This document shows, in pieces, positions 32,472 to 44,985 of a stretch of DNA of 64,000 nucleotides. The stretch is from Paraburkholderia silviterrae. GTDB taxonomy: Bacteria; Pseudomonadota; Gammaproteobacteria; Burkholderiales; Burkholderiaceae. Where the stretch lies: contig NZ_SMRP01000004.1 of assembly GCF_004353915.1 (NCBI RefSeq), positions 356,582-420,581 of the forward strand, written 5' to 3'. The translations under genes were made by a program, and so were the position numbers. Numbering within the stretch: the first letter of the stretch is position 1; each line of letters opens with the position of its first letter. The notes under the pieces were generated by a model. That model was given only the letters and a program-made list of their open reading frames with translations. It had not been told where the DNA came from and did no database searches.

Positions 32472-34067
32472 CTACTGCACCGAAACGTCCCCAAAGTTCT
32501 GCCGCCCGAACGGGCTCACCTGATAGCCGCTCACGTTCGCGCGCGTGATGGCCGCGGCCGTCGGGTAGCCGAGCGGAATCCACAGCGCCTGATCGTGGAT
32601 GATCTGCTGCGCTGCTTCGTAGTCCTTCGTGCGTTTGGCCCGGTCGGCGGATTCTTTGCCGTCGGCGATCAGCTTGTCGAGCTGCGGGTCGCAAAAGCGC
32701 GCGAAGTTGATGCCCGACTTCACCGCATTGCAGCTAAAGAGCGGCGAGAGGTAATTGTCGGGGTCGCCGTTGTCGCCGGCCCAGCCCATGAACAGCGTGT
32801 CGTGCTGGCCCTGCTTCGCTTCCTTGATGAGCTCGCCCCACTCGATCACCTTGATCTCCGCCTTCACGCCAATCTTCGCGAAATCGGCCTGCAGCAGCTC
32901 CGCGCCCGCGCGCGGATTCGGGTTCAGGACGCTGCCGTTCGGGCGCACCCAGATCGTCGTCGCGAAGCCGTTGGGCACGCCCGCCTCGGCGAGCAGTTGC
33001 TTCGCCTTCGCGATGTCGTGCGGATACGCCTCGATCGATTTGTCGTAGGCCCAGGTGATGGGCGGCCACGGGTTGGTCGCCGGCGTGGCCGTGTTGTCGA
33101 ACACCGTCTTCAAATAGGTCGTGCGGTCGAACGCCATGTTTAGCGCCTGGCGCACCTTCGGGTTATCGAGCGGCTTCTTCTGCGTGTTGAGCGCGACGAA
33201 GGCAGTCATGAATGCGGGTGTCTGAACGACCTTGAGCGCCTTGTCCGTCTTCGCGTCGGCCACGTCCAGGGGCTTGGGCGAGAGCGCGATCTGGCATTCG
33301 CCGGCCTTCACCTTTTGCGCGCGCACGGTGGCGTCGGGCGTGATCGCGTAGATGAGGCGGTCCACCTTCGGCTTGGGGCCCCAGTACGTGGGGTTGACGT
33401 CGTAGCGGATCACGGCGTCTTTCGTGTAGCTCTTGAGCACGAACGGGCCGGTGCCCACGGGCTTCGCGTTCAGGTCGACCTGCTTGCCGGCCTTGAGCAA
33501 CTGGTCGGCGTATTCGGACGAGTAGATCGATGCGAAGCCCATCGTGAGGATCGGCAAGAAGGTGGCGTTCGGCTCGTTGAGCTCGATCTTCACGGTGTTC
33601 GCGTCGACTTTCTCGACCGACTTGATGAGCTTCGCGAGGCCCATCGACTGCGCGTGCGGGAAGCCGCTCGCGCCCGCCACCTTGTGCCACGGGTTGTCGG
33701 GGTCGAGCATGCGGCCGAAGGTGAACACCACGTCGTCGGCGGCGAGTGGCCGCGTGGGCTTGAACCAGTCGGTGGTCTGGAACTGCACGTTCGGACGCAG
33801 ATGGAACGTGTAGGTCAGGCCGTCCGCGCTCACGTCCCACGACTGCGCGAGCGCGGGCACGACCTTTTTCTGCGCTTCGTCGTAGGTGACGAGCGAGTTG
33901 AAGATCACGTCGGCGGACGCGTTGGTGGTCACGAGCGAGTTGAACTGCACGACGTCGAAGCCGTCCGGGCTCGATTCCGTGCATACCGTGAGCGGTTTCG
34001 CGAGCACGGGCATGGCCGCGCAAGCGAGCGCGGCGGCGAGCACGGGAGCGGGCGAGAAGAAGCGCAT
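32472..34067 (-). CDS. Peptide ABC transporter substrate-binding protein (DppA-like)
   Basis: A 531-residue periplasmic binding protein of family SBP_bac_5. Residues 1-23 form a signal peptide (MRFFSPAPVLAAALACAAMP, then VLA). The mature start KPLTVCTESSPDGFDVVQFN and the block LAQSWDVSADGLTYTFHLR are close to DppA, the dipeptide- and heme-binding receptor. GGAGA precedes the ATG. No permease or ATPase genes are adjacent, so it is an orphan receptor that must work with components encoded elsewhere. Upstream is a 360-base non-coding stretch with a minisatellite. Confidence 0.92.
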   Translation of the reverse strand: MRFFSPAPVLAAALACAAMPVLAKPLTVCTESSPDGFDVVQFNSLVTTNASADVIFNSLVTYDEAQKKVVPALAQSWDVSADGLTYTFHLRPNVQFQTTDWFKPTRPLAADDVVFTFGRMLDPDNPWHKVAGASGFPHAQSMGLAKLIKSVEKVDANTVKIELNEPNATFLPILTMGFASIYSSEYADQLLKAGKQVDLNAKPVGTGPFVLKSYTKDAVIRYDVNPTYWGPKPKVDRLIYAITPDATVRAQKVKAGECQIALSPKPLDVADAKTDKALKVVQTPAFMTAFVALNTQKKPLDNPKVRQALNMAFDRTTYLKTVFDNTATPATNPWPPITWAYDKSIEAYPHDIAKAKQLLAEAGVPNGFATTIWVRPNGSVLNPNPRAGAELLQADFAKIGVKAEIKVIEWGELIKEAKQGQHDTLFMGWAGDNGDPDNYLSPLFSCNAVKSGINFARFCDPQLDKLIADGKESADRAKRTKDYEAAQQIIHDQALWIPLGYPTAAAITRANVSGYQVSPFGRQNFGDVSVQ

Positions 34068-34270
34068 GGGGTCTCCGTTTGGCCTTATAGCCGGCCAAGC
34101 TTATCGAAGGGACATTGCGCAGACAACAACATAATCGGCATACCCATATGAGGGCGCAATCGGGCGCGTCTTGGCGGCGAAGGCAGGCAAAGGCGTGAGA
34201 GGGCAGGCGGGGGCTGCGCGCCGGGGGGTGATCGACGGTGGAGGGTCAACCCTTGGGGATCGGCTGTGGC

Positions 34271-34439
34271 GGATCAACGGCGCGAATCAACGGCGCGGAT
34301 CAATTGCGTGAATCAACGGCGTGAATCAACGGCGTGAATCAACGGCGTGAATCAACGGCGTGAATCAACGGCGCGGATCAACCACGTGGACTAACCACGC
34401 GGACTAACCACGCGGACTAACTGCGCGAATCAATGCTGG
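34271..34439. repeat. 13-bp minisatellite, thirteen copies
   Basis: Thirteen adjoining copies of a 13-base unit (consensus GAATCAACGGCGT, variants GGATCAA.. and GGACTAACCACGC) fill 34271-34439. The last copy runs over the SDR stop codon at 34430-34432. There are no spacers. The rest of the gap 34068-34270 holds the DppA-like promoter region with nothing further recognised. Confidence 0.95.
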
Positions 34440-35203
34440 GCGGTGCGCGGCTTGCGCGGGGCGCGCTCGAACGCGCGGTCGTATAGCCAGCGCGGCAGGG
34501 CGCCGAGCAGCGCCGCGACCACGCGCATCGGCCACGGGAATACCGCGAAGGCCGTGCCGCGCGCGATGGCGTCGGCGGATTTTGCAGCGAAGCGGTTGGC
34601 GTCCATCAGGAACGGCATGCGGTACGGGTTCTTCGCCGTCATGGGCGTGCGGATGTAGCCGGGCGCGATCGTCACGACGCTCACCTTGAACGGCCGCATC
34701 TCGACGCGCAGCGACTCCAGATACGCGAACGCCGCCGCCTTCGAGGCGCTGTAGGCGCCCGAGCCCGGCAGCCCGCGCACGCCGGCCACGCTCGCGATGC
34801 CCACGAGCGTGCCGCGCCTCGCCTGCGCCATCGCCTCGGCGAACGGCTCGAACGTGGCGACCATGCCGAAGTAGTTGGTGTCCATCACGTCGCGGAACGT
34901 GGCGAGCTCGCCGTGGCCGGTGAGCGCGCCACGGCTCACGCCGGCGTTGGCGATCACCACGTCGGGCAGGCCGTGCTCGGCGATGAAGGCGCGCGCGGCG
35001 GCCGCGAGCGCATCGGCGTCGCGCACGTCGGCGCAATAGAGGGAGACGGGGTGCTGCGGGTGGGACTGGCGGAAGGCTTCGAGCGCGTCGGCGCGGCGCG
35101 CGACGAGCCCGAGGATGGCGCCGCGCCGCGCGTACTCGGCGGCGAGTGCGGCACCGATGCCGCTCGACGCGCCGGTGATGAAGACCTTCAGAGGCTGTGT
35201 CAT
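34430..35203 (-). CDS. Short-chain dehydrogenase/reductase
   Basis: A 257-residue classical SDR. Cofactor motif TGASSGIG is at residues 9-16, NAG appears in VVIANAGVSRG, and the active site is Ser in ASVAG with Tyr-x3-Lys in SGAYSASKAAA. The C-terminal part is hydrophobic (PMRVVAALLGALP), common in membrane-associated members. A GTG at 35221 overlaps the dsbA stop as GTGA and would add six residues; the ATG at 35203 gives the canonical N-terminus. The stop codon lies inside the final copy of the 13-bp minisatellite. Substrate unknown. Confidence 0.88.
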   Translation of the reverse strand: MTQPLKVFITGASSGIGAALAAEYARRGAILGLVARRADALEAFRQSHPQHPVSLYCADVRDADALAAAARAFIAEHGLPDVVIANAGVSRGALTGHGELATFRDVMDTNYFGMVATFEPFAEAMAQARRGTLVGIASVAGVRGLPGSGAYSASKAAAFAYLESLRVEMRPFKVSVVTIAPGYIRTPMTAKNPYRMPFLMDANRFAAKSADAIARGTAFAVFPWPMRVVAALLGALPRWLYDRAFERAPRKPRTAQH

Positions 35204-35217
35204 ACCGGCGCGCGAAC

Positions 35218-35856
35218 TCACATCTTTTTGGAGCGGATCTGCGAAATGATGAAGTCCATCACCTGGAGCGTGCCCTGCAGGCTGTTGGTCGCGGCCGGGC
35301 CCGTTTCGTACTTGCCCTGGATGGCGATGGTCGGCACACCTTCGATCTTGTATGCGCTTTCCATGGCCTTGCCGCGCTGGAGCGAGCTCTGCGTCGAGAA
35401 CGAGTTGTAGGCTTCCATGTACTTCTTCGGATCGACGCCCTGCGTCGCGAGGAACTTCGCCTGGTCTTCCGGCGTGAGCAGGTAGTTCTTGTTCACGTGG
35501 ATCTCATGGAAGATGGCCGGAGTGAGCTTTTGCGTAAGGCCGAGCGCATCGAGCGCGTAGAGCATCTTCGAATGCGGGATGAAGTCGTCGCGGAACGCCA
35601 CGGGCACGCGCTTGAACACGACGTCCGGGCCTTGCTTCTTGATCCAGTCTTCGAGGAGCGGGTCGAACTCGTTGCAGTGCGGGCAGCCATACCACATGAA
35701 CTCGATGACTTCGATCTTGCCCGCGGGCACGTCGAGCGGCTGTGCGGCCTGGAGGACCGTGTAGTCCTTGCCGGCGACGGGCGCGGCGGGCGAGGCGTGG
35801 GCCGCACCGGCCAGCATCGAGAGCGAGACCAAAAGGGTTCCGAGAAGTCGTTTCAT
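35218..35856 (-). CDS. dsbA: Thiol:disulfide interchange protein DsbA
   Basis: A 212-residue periplasmic oxidase. Signal peptide 1-21 (MKRLLGTLLVSLSMLAGAAHA), active site CPHC at 58-61 in EFMWYGCPHCNEF, cis-proline in EGVPTIAIQGKY. It introduces disulfides into secreted proteins and is re-oxidised by DsbB. The gene lies between a SPOR-domain gene upstream and the SDR downstream, all on the minus strand. Confidence 0.96.
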   Translation of the reverse strand: MKRLLGTLLVSLSMLAGAAHASPAAPVAGKDYTVLQAAQPLDVPAGKIEVIEFMWYGCPHCNEFDPLLEDWIKKQGPDVVFKRVPVAFRDDFIPHSKMLYALDALGLTQKLTPAIFHEIHVNKNYLLTPEDQAKFLATQGVDPKKYMEAYNSFSTQSSLQRGKAMESAYKIEGVPTIAIQGKYETGPAATNSLQGTLQVMDFIISQIRSKKM

Positions 35857-36062
35857 AGCGTGTTATTCCAATGTACGGGGCCGGCGGCGTCCGGCCTGGC
35901 AATGCGTGAGCGCATCGTGTGCGCGCTCGCGCGGGTGTTGCATCCTGGGGTTGCGTCTTCGTGTTGCGTTGTAGACGGACTCGCGCGGCGGGCCAGGCCT
36001 TTGCCCGCGGGCCGCCGCGCGAGGCGGGCAGCATGCGGGACGCAAGGCGAGGCGAACAACGG

Positions 36063-36908
36063 TTACTGCTTTGTGAAACGGATGACAGCGGTGTCGATCC
36101 CGGCGTCAGACAGACGCTGGCGGGTCGAGTTCATGTCGTCGAATTTCGAAAACGGACCAATGCGCACGCGGAAGTACGTGATGCCGCCTGCGTCACGCTG
36201 CGTCACCTTCGACTCGAACCCCTGGAAGGCGAGACGCGCGCGTTGCTGCTCGGCGTCCGCCGAGGTCTTGTACGCGCCCACCTGCAGGAAATAGCCGGTG
36301 TTGGCATCGGCGGCCGTGGGCGCGCCGGGCTGCGCGGGCTTGACGGTGTTCGCGCTGGGCGCCGGGATGGCGTTGGGGGCCTTCTGCGGCTGATTGTTGG
36401 CGAGCTGCTGCGCGGGGGCGGCAGGCGTCTGCGGCTTCGGCGCGGCGGCCGTTGCGTTGCTGTTGGTCGAGGGCCTCGGCGCGACAGCGACGCCATTGTT
36501 GGCGCCAGCGTTGTTGTTCGCGTTGTTGGCCGCATTACCCGCACCGTTGTCGGCGGAGCCCGACGGCGGCACTTCGACGATTTGCGGCTCTTCGAGCATG
36601 CCCGAGGACTGCGACTGGTTCGTGGTCTGGCCCGGCGCCGTGTTCGGCGGCGTGCTTTGCGCGGCCTGGGGCGTCACGGGCTGGCCCGGCGTCTTGCCTT
36701 GCAGGACACGGTTCGGATCGTACTGCTCGCTCTGGCTGGCGTCGGCGGGCGGCGCGACCTTCGAGACGAACGGCGTGGGCGAGCGCGTGATATAGAGCGC
36801 CACGACCACCGCGATCGCGAGGCCGACAATCAGGCCCAGCACGACACCGAGAAAGGTACCCCCGGACTGTTTCGACTGCTGCTTTGTAGTGCGGCGCGGT
36901 TTTGCCAT
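36063..36908 (-). CDS. SPOR-domain cell-division protein (FtsN-like)
   Basis: A 281-residue single-pass membrane protein counted from the ATG at 36908. A short basic cytoplasmic tail (MAKPRRTTKQQSKQSGG) precedes a transmembrane helix (TFLGVVLGLIVGLAIAVVVA). A long Asn/Ala/Pro/Gln-rich periplasmic linker follows, and the C-terminal ~75 residues form the SPOR domain (GYFLQVGAYKTSADAEQQRA, then FRVRIGPFSKFDD). SPOR domains bind denuded peptidoglycan at the septum. It lies just downstream of argS, as in many beta-proteobacteria, and before dsbA. Confidence 0.92.
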   Translation of the reverse strand: MAKPRRTTKQQSKQSGGTFLGVVLGLIVGLAIAVVVALYITRSPTPFVSKVAPPADASQSEQYDPNRVLQGKTPGQPVTPQAAQSTPPNTAPGQTTNQSQSSGMLEEPQIVEVPPSGSADNGAGNAANNANNNAGANNGVAVAPRPSTNSNATAAAPKPQTPAAPAQQLANNQPQKAPNAIPAPSANTVKPAQPGAPTAADANTGYFLQVGAYKTSADAEQQRARLAFQGFESKVTQRDAGGITYFRVRIGPFSKFDDMNSTRQRLSDAGIDTAVIRFTKQ

Positions 36909-36974
36909 CGTCTGAATCACCTGCAAACAAGAGAATTCTGGAACGGCGCGTATCCGCATGCGGACGCGCCCCAA

Positions 36975-37085
36975 ACATGTCGCTTCGCGTGCTGCTTTGC
37001 GTGCTGCCTCGTGCGCGCTTTCGTGCGCAGTTTCGTGTGCCGTTTCGTTCGTTGCTGCGTGCGCTGCCTCGTGTTTTTGCGCACA
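36975..37085. repeat. Degenerate GTGC/TTTCG repeats between argS and SPOR gene
   Basis: About ten degenerate copies of a ~10-base unit (CGTGCGC-TTTCGTG-like) lie in the non-coding gap 36909-37136. They do not look like a promoter or gene. Confidence 0.6.
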
Positions 37086-37136
37086 GTGCGCCGGAGCGCT
37101 TGCGCGCCCGGCGCACCGTGCGACACGCGAATCGTG

Positions 37137-38921
37137 TTACATCCGCTCGGGCGCCGAGACGCCAATCACGGCGAGGCCGTTCGCGAGCACCTGGCGCGTG
37201 GCCGCGAGCAGTGCGACGCGTGCGTCGCGCACAGCGGCATCGTCGACGAGAACGCGTTCGGCATTGTAGAACGAGTGAAACTCAGCCGCGAGTTCGCGCA
37301 GATAGAACGCCACGGCGTGCGGCGCGAGCTCCGTGGCGGCATGCGTGAGCATGTCGGGGAACTCGGCGAGTTTCGCGATGAGCGCGAGCGCGCGCTCGCT
37401 ATCGAGCGGCGCGAGGTCGACCTTGGGCAGCGCGGCGAGCTTGCCGCCGTGCTTGCCTTGCCAGTCGCCGAGAATCGACGAGATGCGCGCATGCGCGTAC
37501 TGCACGTAATACACCGGGTTCTCGTCGTTTTCCTTCAGCGCGAGGTCGATGTCGAACACGAATTCGGTGTCGGCCTTGCGCGAGATGAGGAAAAAGCGCA
37601 CGGCGTCGCGTCCGCGGCGGATGGTCGCTTCGTCGAGCAGGTCGGGCGCGACTTCGCTGCCCGGGTTCGCGCCGCCCGACCATTCGATCAGGTCGCGCAC
37701 TGTCACGTAGCTGCCCGCGCGCTTGGAGATCTTCACTTCCTGGCCGTCGCGCATCACGGTGACCATCTTGTGCAGCACGTAGTCGGGGTAGCCCTTCGGA
37801 ATGCCCACGCCGAGCGCCTGCAGGCCCGCGCGCACGCGCGCGATGGTGCCGTGGTGGTCCGAGCCCTGGATGTTGATGACCTTGGTGAAGCCGCGCTCCC
37901 ACTTGGTCACGTGATAGGCGACGTCGGGCAGGAAGTACGTGTAGGTGCCGTCGGACTTGCGCATCACGCGGTCCTTGTCGTCGCCGTAGTCGGTGGTCTT
38001 GAGCCACAGCGCGCCGTCCTGCTCGTAGGTCTGGCCCGAGGCGATGAGCGCCTCGACGGTCTTCTCGACGCGGCCTTCCGTGTACAGCGACGATTCGAGG
38101 TAGTAGCGGTCGAACTTCACGCCGAACGCCTGCAGGTCGAGATCCTGCTCGTGGCGCAGGTACGCCACGGCGAAGCGGCGGATCGCTTCGAGGTCCTCGG
38201 GATCCTGCGCGCCCTTCACGGGCTCGCCGTCCTTTGCGGCGACGGTCTCGCCCGCGAGGTAGTCGCGCGCGATGTCGGCGATGTATTCGCCGTTATAGGC
38301 CGCTTCGGGCCAGCCCGCGTCGCCGGGCTTCAGGCCCCGCACGCGCGCTTGCGTGGAGATCGCGAGGTTGCCGATCTGCACGCCCGCGTCGTTGTAGTAG
38401 AACTCGCGGTGCACGTCGTAGCCCTGCGAGCCGAGCACGTTCGAGATGGCGTCGCCGAGCGCGGCCTGGCGGCCGTGGCCGACGTGCAGCGGGCCGGTGG
38501 GGTTGGCCGAGACGAACTCGACCAGCACGTGCTTGCCGGCTTCGCGCTGCGAGCGGCCGAACGCGGCGCCTTCGGCGAACACGGCGCCGAGCACGGCACG
38601 CTTGGCGTCGGCGGTGAGGCGCAGGTTGATGAAGCCGGGACCGGCCACTTCGGCGTCGGCGATCAGGCCGGCTGCGGCGGGCTGCGCCTTGAGCGCGTCG
38701 ACGATCTGCGTCGCGAGCGCGCGCGGATTGGCGCGCAGCGGCTTGGCGAGCTGCATCGCCACGTTGCAGGCGACGTCGCCGTGCGCGGCGACCTTCGGGC
38801 GCTCGAGCGCGATGGCGGGAACGACGAATGCGGCCTCGGCGGCGCCTTCGGTGGCTTTGGCCACCTGGGCAACGGCGTCGGCGAGCAAGGTCTCCAGGGT
38901 GAGTTTCTGTGCGGGCAGCAT
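37137..38921 (-). CDS. argS: Arginyl-tRNA synthetase
   Basis: A 594-residue class I synthetase from the ATG at 38921, the standard length. The N-terminal Add-1 domain is followed by the HIGH motif as [10 protein letters not shown] (141-150). The catalytic domain includes [15 protein letters not shown] and [15 protein letters not shown], and the KMSKS equivalent is VKISKRAG. The C-terminal anticodon-binding domain ends [16 protein letters not shown]. It charges tRNA-Arg. Longer upstream readings lack a conserved N-terminus and are rejected. Confidence 0.98.
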   Translation of the reverse strand: MLPAQKLTLETLLADAVAQVAKATEGAAEAAFVVPAIALERPKVAAHGDVACNVAMQLAKPLRANPRALATQIVDALKAQPAAAGLIADAEVAGPGFINLRLTADAKRAVLGAVFAEGAAFGRSQREAGKHVLVEFVSANPTGPLHVGHGRQAALGDAISNVLGSQGYDVHREFYYNDAGVQIGNLAISTQARVRGLKPGDAGWPEAAYNGEYIADIARDYLAGETVAAKDGEPVKGAQDPEDLEAIRRFAVAYLRHEQDLDLQAFGVKFDRYYLESSLYTEGRVEKTVEALIASGQTYEQDGALWLKTTDYGDDKDRVMRKSDGTYTYFLPDVAYHVTKWERGFTKVINIQGSDHHGTIARVRAGLQALGVGIPKGYPDYVLHKMVTVMRDGQEVKISKRAGSYVTVRDLIEWSGGANPGSEVAPDLLDEATIRRGRDAVRFFLISRKADTEFVFDIDLALKENDENPVYYVQYAHARISSILGDWQGKHGGKLAALPKVDLAPLDSERALALIAKLAEFPDMLTHAATELAPHAVAFYLRELAAEFHSFYNAERVLVDDAAVRDARVALLAATRQVLANGLAVIGVSAPERM

Positions 38922-39396
38922 GCTTGTTGCAGGTCCTGTGCGGGTAATGGGGGCGGGGCTGGCGGCCGGGGCGGCGTGGCCGGCGTACGCGCCGTCGTGC
39001 GGTTGCGCCGTTTTATCGGCGGGGCGAGGCGAGCGCGGTGCCGGGCGCCTCGGCGCGCAAGGCGGCAAAGGCCGGCGGCGACGTTTCGGCATCGCGCCTG
39101 GCGCCGCTTTTGGCGCCGCTTTTTGCACGCCCGGCAAGCCGCCGCGCCCTGCGGGTAATTCCGTCCAGACGGATTTTAGCAGGTGCTAATATGTGCAATG
39201 AGAAGCCCGACCAGGGCGCACGCCAAGGTGTGCCGCCGGTGCCGCCGGTGCGAGATCGCTGACGGCCTTGCCGGGTTGAGCTTTTCCAGCCGCGCTTTCC
39301 CGCTGGCGCGTGTCATGGTTGCAGCATGATCTGCAACGGCGCGCAGTGGGTTCGAGAGTTGAAAGCGGACCTCAAAAAACAGAAAGGGAAACAGAC
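38922..39396. other. Divergent intergenic region, argS / DUF1840 gene
   Basis: A 475-base gap. A TAATAT at 39187-39192 next to the palindrome TAGCA-GG-TGCTA could belong to the DUF1840 promoter, but no -35 was found. No gene was recognised. Confidence 0.5.
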
Positions 39397-39723
39397 ATGC
39401 TGGTTACATTCAAATGTCATGCGTCGCCCGACGTGACGATGCTGGAAAACCTGGCTCAGTACCTCCTCGGCATCATCGGCAAGCGGCTCGGTCCGCGCGG
39501 CGTCATTACGCACGAAGAGCTCGATACGGCCATCAGCAAGCTCGAAGCCGCCATCGCCACCGACAAGAAGGAACGTGCCGAGCATGAAGGTCATTTCCAC
39601 GAGGGCGAGGAAGGCCACGACCATCACGAGCTGCCCCCGGGCCTTGCGCAACGCGCGTTTCCGTTCCTCGACATGCTGCGCCTCGCGAAGCAGGAAGATA
39701 ACGACGTCCTCTGGGGCGTTTGA
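39397..39723 (+). CDS. DUF1840-family protein
   Basis: A 108-residue protein starting at an ATG after AAAGGGAAACAG. It begins MLVTFKCHASPDVTMLENLA, continues LLGIIGKRLGPRGVITHEEL, has a His/Glu-rich central stretch (HEGHFHEGEEGHDHHE) that may bind metal, and ends FPFLDMLRLAKQEDNDVLWGV. This is the DUF1840 pattern found across Burkholderiales. No function is established. It is followed by a very strong terminator. Confidence 0.92.
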   Translation: MLVTFKCHASPDVTMLENLAQYLLGIIGKRLGPRGVITHEELDTAISKLEAAIATDKKERAEHEGHFHEGEEGHDHHELPPGLAQRAFPFLDMLRLAKQEDNDVLWGV

Positions 39724-39824
39724 GCCGCAGTGGAGTTTGCAGCGCGCGTCGTCGTGCGCTGCTGCTGCGCGGCCGGCACGTCGTAGCTGAGTAGCGGCAG
39801 AGCGCCCGCAGACCTGTATGCCGA

Positions 39825-39868
39825 AAAGCAAAGAGCCCGCACGGCGAACCGTGCGGGCTCTTTGCTTT
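39825..39868. terminator. Bidirectional intrinsic terminator with 20-bp stem
   Basis: A perfect 20-bp stem (39825-39844 with 39849-39868) and a CGAA loop, with A/T-rich ends on both sides. It separates the convergent DUF1840 gene and the small secreted-protein gene. Confidence 0.94.
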
Positions 39869-39913
39869 GGTACCCACGATCCACGCGCCTTGCGGCGCGC
39901 GCCGCAGCGCAGC

Positions 39914-40141
39914 TTACTGGCTGGCGGCAGCCGGCTCGGCCATGGATGCAGCCGAGGCTGCACCCTTCTTAGCCTTCTGTTTCTTCGGCTTCTTCACGTG
40001 CTTCTGGGTGGGCGCCGAATACGACGACACAGCGCTCGCTTCCTGATGGACGACTGCTGGCTGGGATGCCGGCTGGGCGAACGACGGTTGCGCGAGCGCC
40101 GCGACGCCGAATGCGGTCAACATCAACATCAGCTTCTTCAT
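39914..40141 (-). CDS. Small secreted Lys/Ala-rich protein
   Basis: A 75-residue precursor from the ATG at 40141 with a CCGGAGAA site. Residues 1-23 are a signal peptide (MKKLMLMLTAFGVAALAQPS, then FAQ). The mature protein has Gln/Ala/Ser-rich sequence, a basic cluster (QKHVKKPKKQKAKKG) and a short Ala/Ser tail. Small basic periplasmic proteins of this type are common in Burkholderia and have no assigned function. Confidence 0.8.
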   Translation of the reverse strand: MKKLMLMLTAFGVAALAQPSFAQPASQPAVVHQEASAVSSYSAPTQKHVKKPKKQKAKKGAASAASMAEPAAASQ

Positions 40142-40407
40142 ACGATTTTCTCCGGAGGACGGCAATTTATTAAGGACTTGCTGATGAAGCCGGCGCGGCG
40201 CCGGATGATGCGTGCCGCGTTGGGCCTTGGGTGCTGCGCGGCCATCTTACAAAGCCGAAAAAACGCCGAGAATTCGTGTGCACCAAATATTCAGGCTATC
40301 GATTTCCGTATGTCAGGCTGTGCCGGTAATGCTTGCGATGGGCCGGCGCAGCGCGAGCAAGGGGCGGGCGGGCGCTCCGGCGCGCCCGGCCTGTGTCTGC
40401 CTGTGCC

Positions 40408-43125
<2,718 letters not shown>

Positions 43126-43195
43126 GGCGTGGGACCGGATCGTCTGGGTTTCGTGGTGAGTCGGCGCCTGGGCGTTTCTTCGTTTCGTGATGGCG

Positions 43196-44278
43196 TTATG
43201 CCGCGTCGCGATACTGCCCGGGCCAGTGGCGCGGCTTCACTTCGGCGAGCGCCTTGGCGATCGCGGCGATGTGCTCGGGCGTGGTGCCGCAGCAGCCGCC
43301 CGCGACGTTCACGAGGCCGGCCGAGGCGAATTCCTTGAGCAGCGCCGAGGTATCCGCGGGCGTTTCGTCGAAGCCGGTGTCGCTCATCGGATTGGGCAGG
43401 CCCGCGTTCGGATAGCACGACACGTAGGTGTCGCACAGCTTCGCGAGCTCGGCGATGTACGGGCGCATGAGCGCGGCGCCTAGCGCGCAGTTCAGGCCGA
43501 ACGTGAGCGGTTTCGCATGGCGCAGCGAATTCCAGAACGCCTCGACGGTCTGGCCCGAGAGAATGCGGCCCGAGGCGTCGGTGACGGTGCCCGAGATCAT
43601 GATGGGCAGATTCTCGCCCGTATCTTCGAACAACTGATCGAGCGCGAAGAGCGCGGCCTTGGCGTTGAGCGTGTCGAAGATCGTCTCGACGAGGAACAGA
43701 TCGCAGCCGCCGTCCATCAGCGCCTTCGCCTGGTCGTAATACGCGCGGCGCAACTCTTCGAACGTGACGTTGCGCGCGCCCGGATCGTTCACGTCGGGCG
43801 AGATGCTCGCGGTCTTCGGCGTCGGTCCGACGGCGCCCGCGACGAAGCGGGGCTTATCCGGCGTCGAATACTTGTCGCACGCGGCGCGCGCGAGCTTTGC
43901 CGATTCGAGGTTCATCTCGACGGCGAGCTCGCCCATGCCGTAGTCGTCCTGCGCCACCGTGGTCGCGCCGAACGTGTTGGTTTCGATGATGTCCGCGCCC
44001 GCGGCGAGATACTGCTCGTGAATCTCGCTGATGATCTGCGGCTGCGTGAGCGAGAGCAACTCGTTGTTGCCCTTGATGTCGCGCGAATAGTCCTTGAAGC
44101 GCTCGCCACGGTAGGCGGCTTCGTCGAGCTTGTAGCGCTGGATCATCGTGCCCATCGCGCCGTCGAGGATCAGGATGCGCGAAGCGAGCAGCGCGGGGAG
44201 CGCGGCGCCGCGCGTGTACGGGGTGGCGCCCGGGACGGCCCCGGCGGGGCGCGAAGCGTGTTCGGCAGGCTGGTTCAT
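43196..44278 (-). CDS. metH: Methionine synthase, homocysteine-binding half
   Basis: A 360-residue homocysteine S-methyltransferase barrel, counted from the ATG at 44278. After a ~30-residue variable leader comes [17 protein letters not shown], then [16 protein letters not shown]. The zinc ligands are the Cys in FGLNCALGA and the Cys pair in [12 protein letters not shown]. It must assemble with the larger half encoded directly downstream. I saw no cobalamin or SAH riboswitch in the 287 bases before it; a TACAAT at 44324-44329 on the minus strand may be the -10. Confidence 0.96.
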   Translation of the reverse strand: MNQPAEHASRPAGAVPGATPYTRGAALPALLASRILILDGAMGTMIQRYKLDEAAYRGERFKDYSRDIKGNNELLSLTQPQIISEIHEQYLAAGADIIETNTFGATTVAQDDYGMGELAVEMNLESAKLARAACDKYSTPDKPRFVAGAVGPTPKTASISPDVNDPGARNVTFEELRRAYYDQAKALMDGGCDLFLVETIFDTLNAKAALFALDQLFEDTGENLPIMISGTVTDASGRILSGQTVEAFWNSLRHAKPLTFGLNCALGAALMRPYIAELAKLCDTYVSCYPNAGLPNPMSDTGFDETPADTSALLKEFASAGLVNVAGGCCGTTPEHIAAIAKALAEVKPRHWPGQYRDAA

Positions 44279-44446
44279 GGATGGCGGGCGGGCAAATGCG
44301 CCGATTGGACTGGGAAACCGGTTATTGTAGCGGCAGCCGGGGCGCTGCGCTGACATGCCGCTTGGCATGGTCGCGATGGCGGATCGCGCTCGATGGCCGC
44401 GTCGTGGCCGTGTCATGGCCGCGATCGCGGACGCGGCCGGCCCCGC

Positions 44447-44485
44447 AAAATGAAAACCCCGCGCGGCTTGCGGCCGGACGGGGTT
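44447..44485 (-). terminator. Intrinsic terminator after DUF3567 gene
   Basis: On the minus strand, AACCCCG pairs with CGGGGTT around a GC-rich inner loop and is followed by TTTTCATTTT. It lies 80 bases beyond the DUF3567 stop and upstream of metH. Confidence 0.75.
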
Positions 44486-44565
44486 CCCTGAGTGGGGTGT
44501 TGCCTGTCTAACGGTGAGGGTGCTGCTGGCGTGACCCGTTTCGCTGCAACGTGAGCCGGGCAGCG

Positions 44566-44823
44566 TCAGTGGAGCACTACGGGTTGCTGCATGAGGCTGT
44601 CGAACTGTCCGAGGAATTCATCCACCTCGTCCAGCGACTGTTCTTCATCCATCAGCTTCTGCACGTCTTCGCGAAAACGTGCCGCCATCGCGCCGTCGAT
44701 GAAAAGCTCACGCCGCGCATTTTTATCGACGATCTCGTAGCCTCCCGAGCGCATGGCGACATGGCCATCCTGCGGGGGAAACTCGACGACGCAATAGTTG
44801 GGACTGTTGTAGATCATTTGCAT
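44566..44823 (-). CDS. DUF3567-family protein
   Basis: An 85-residue protein with an AAAGGAGTG ribosome site. The family signature is nearly complete: [20 protein letters not shown], then [18 protein letters not shown] and [24 protein letters not shown]3567 is confined to beta-proteobacteria and highly conserved, with no known function. It ends at its own terminator, upstream of metH. Confidence 0.95.
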   Translation of the reverse strand: MQMIYNSPNYCVVEFPPQDGHVAMRSGGYEIVDKNARRELFIDGAMAARFREDVQKLMDEEQSLDEVDEFLGQFDSLMQQPVVLH

Positions 44824-44985
44824 GGCGACACTCCTTTTTCCTGTGCTCCCTCACTGCATGAATCGATACATGGAGCGTTCGGTCTGGAATTCAAGGGGTG
44901 GGTCCCACATCACCTCTTTTTCCGACTGCCTTCCCTATTTCCTTTTTTCTCCTTTTTTCAGGGTGCAACAAACCGGGTGCAACAT

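Noticed and set aside
34271..34439. The 13-bp repeats as a CRISPR array
   Set aside because: Copies are contiguous with no spacers, the unit is too short and no cas genes are present.
44279..44565. Cobalamin or SAH riboswitch upstream of metH
   Set aside because: I looked for the conserved core segments and paired helices and saw none; only a terminator of the DUF3567 gene and a possible -10.
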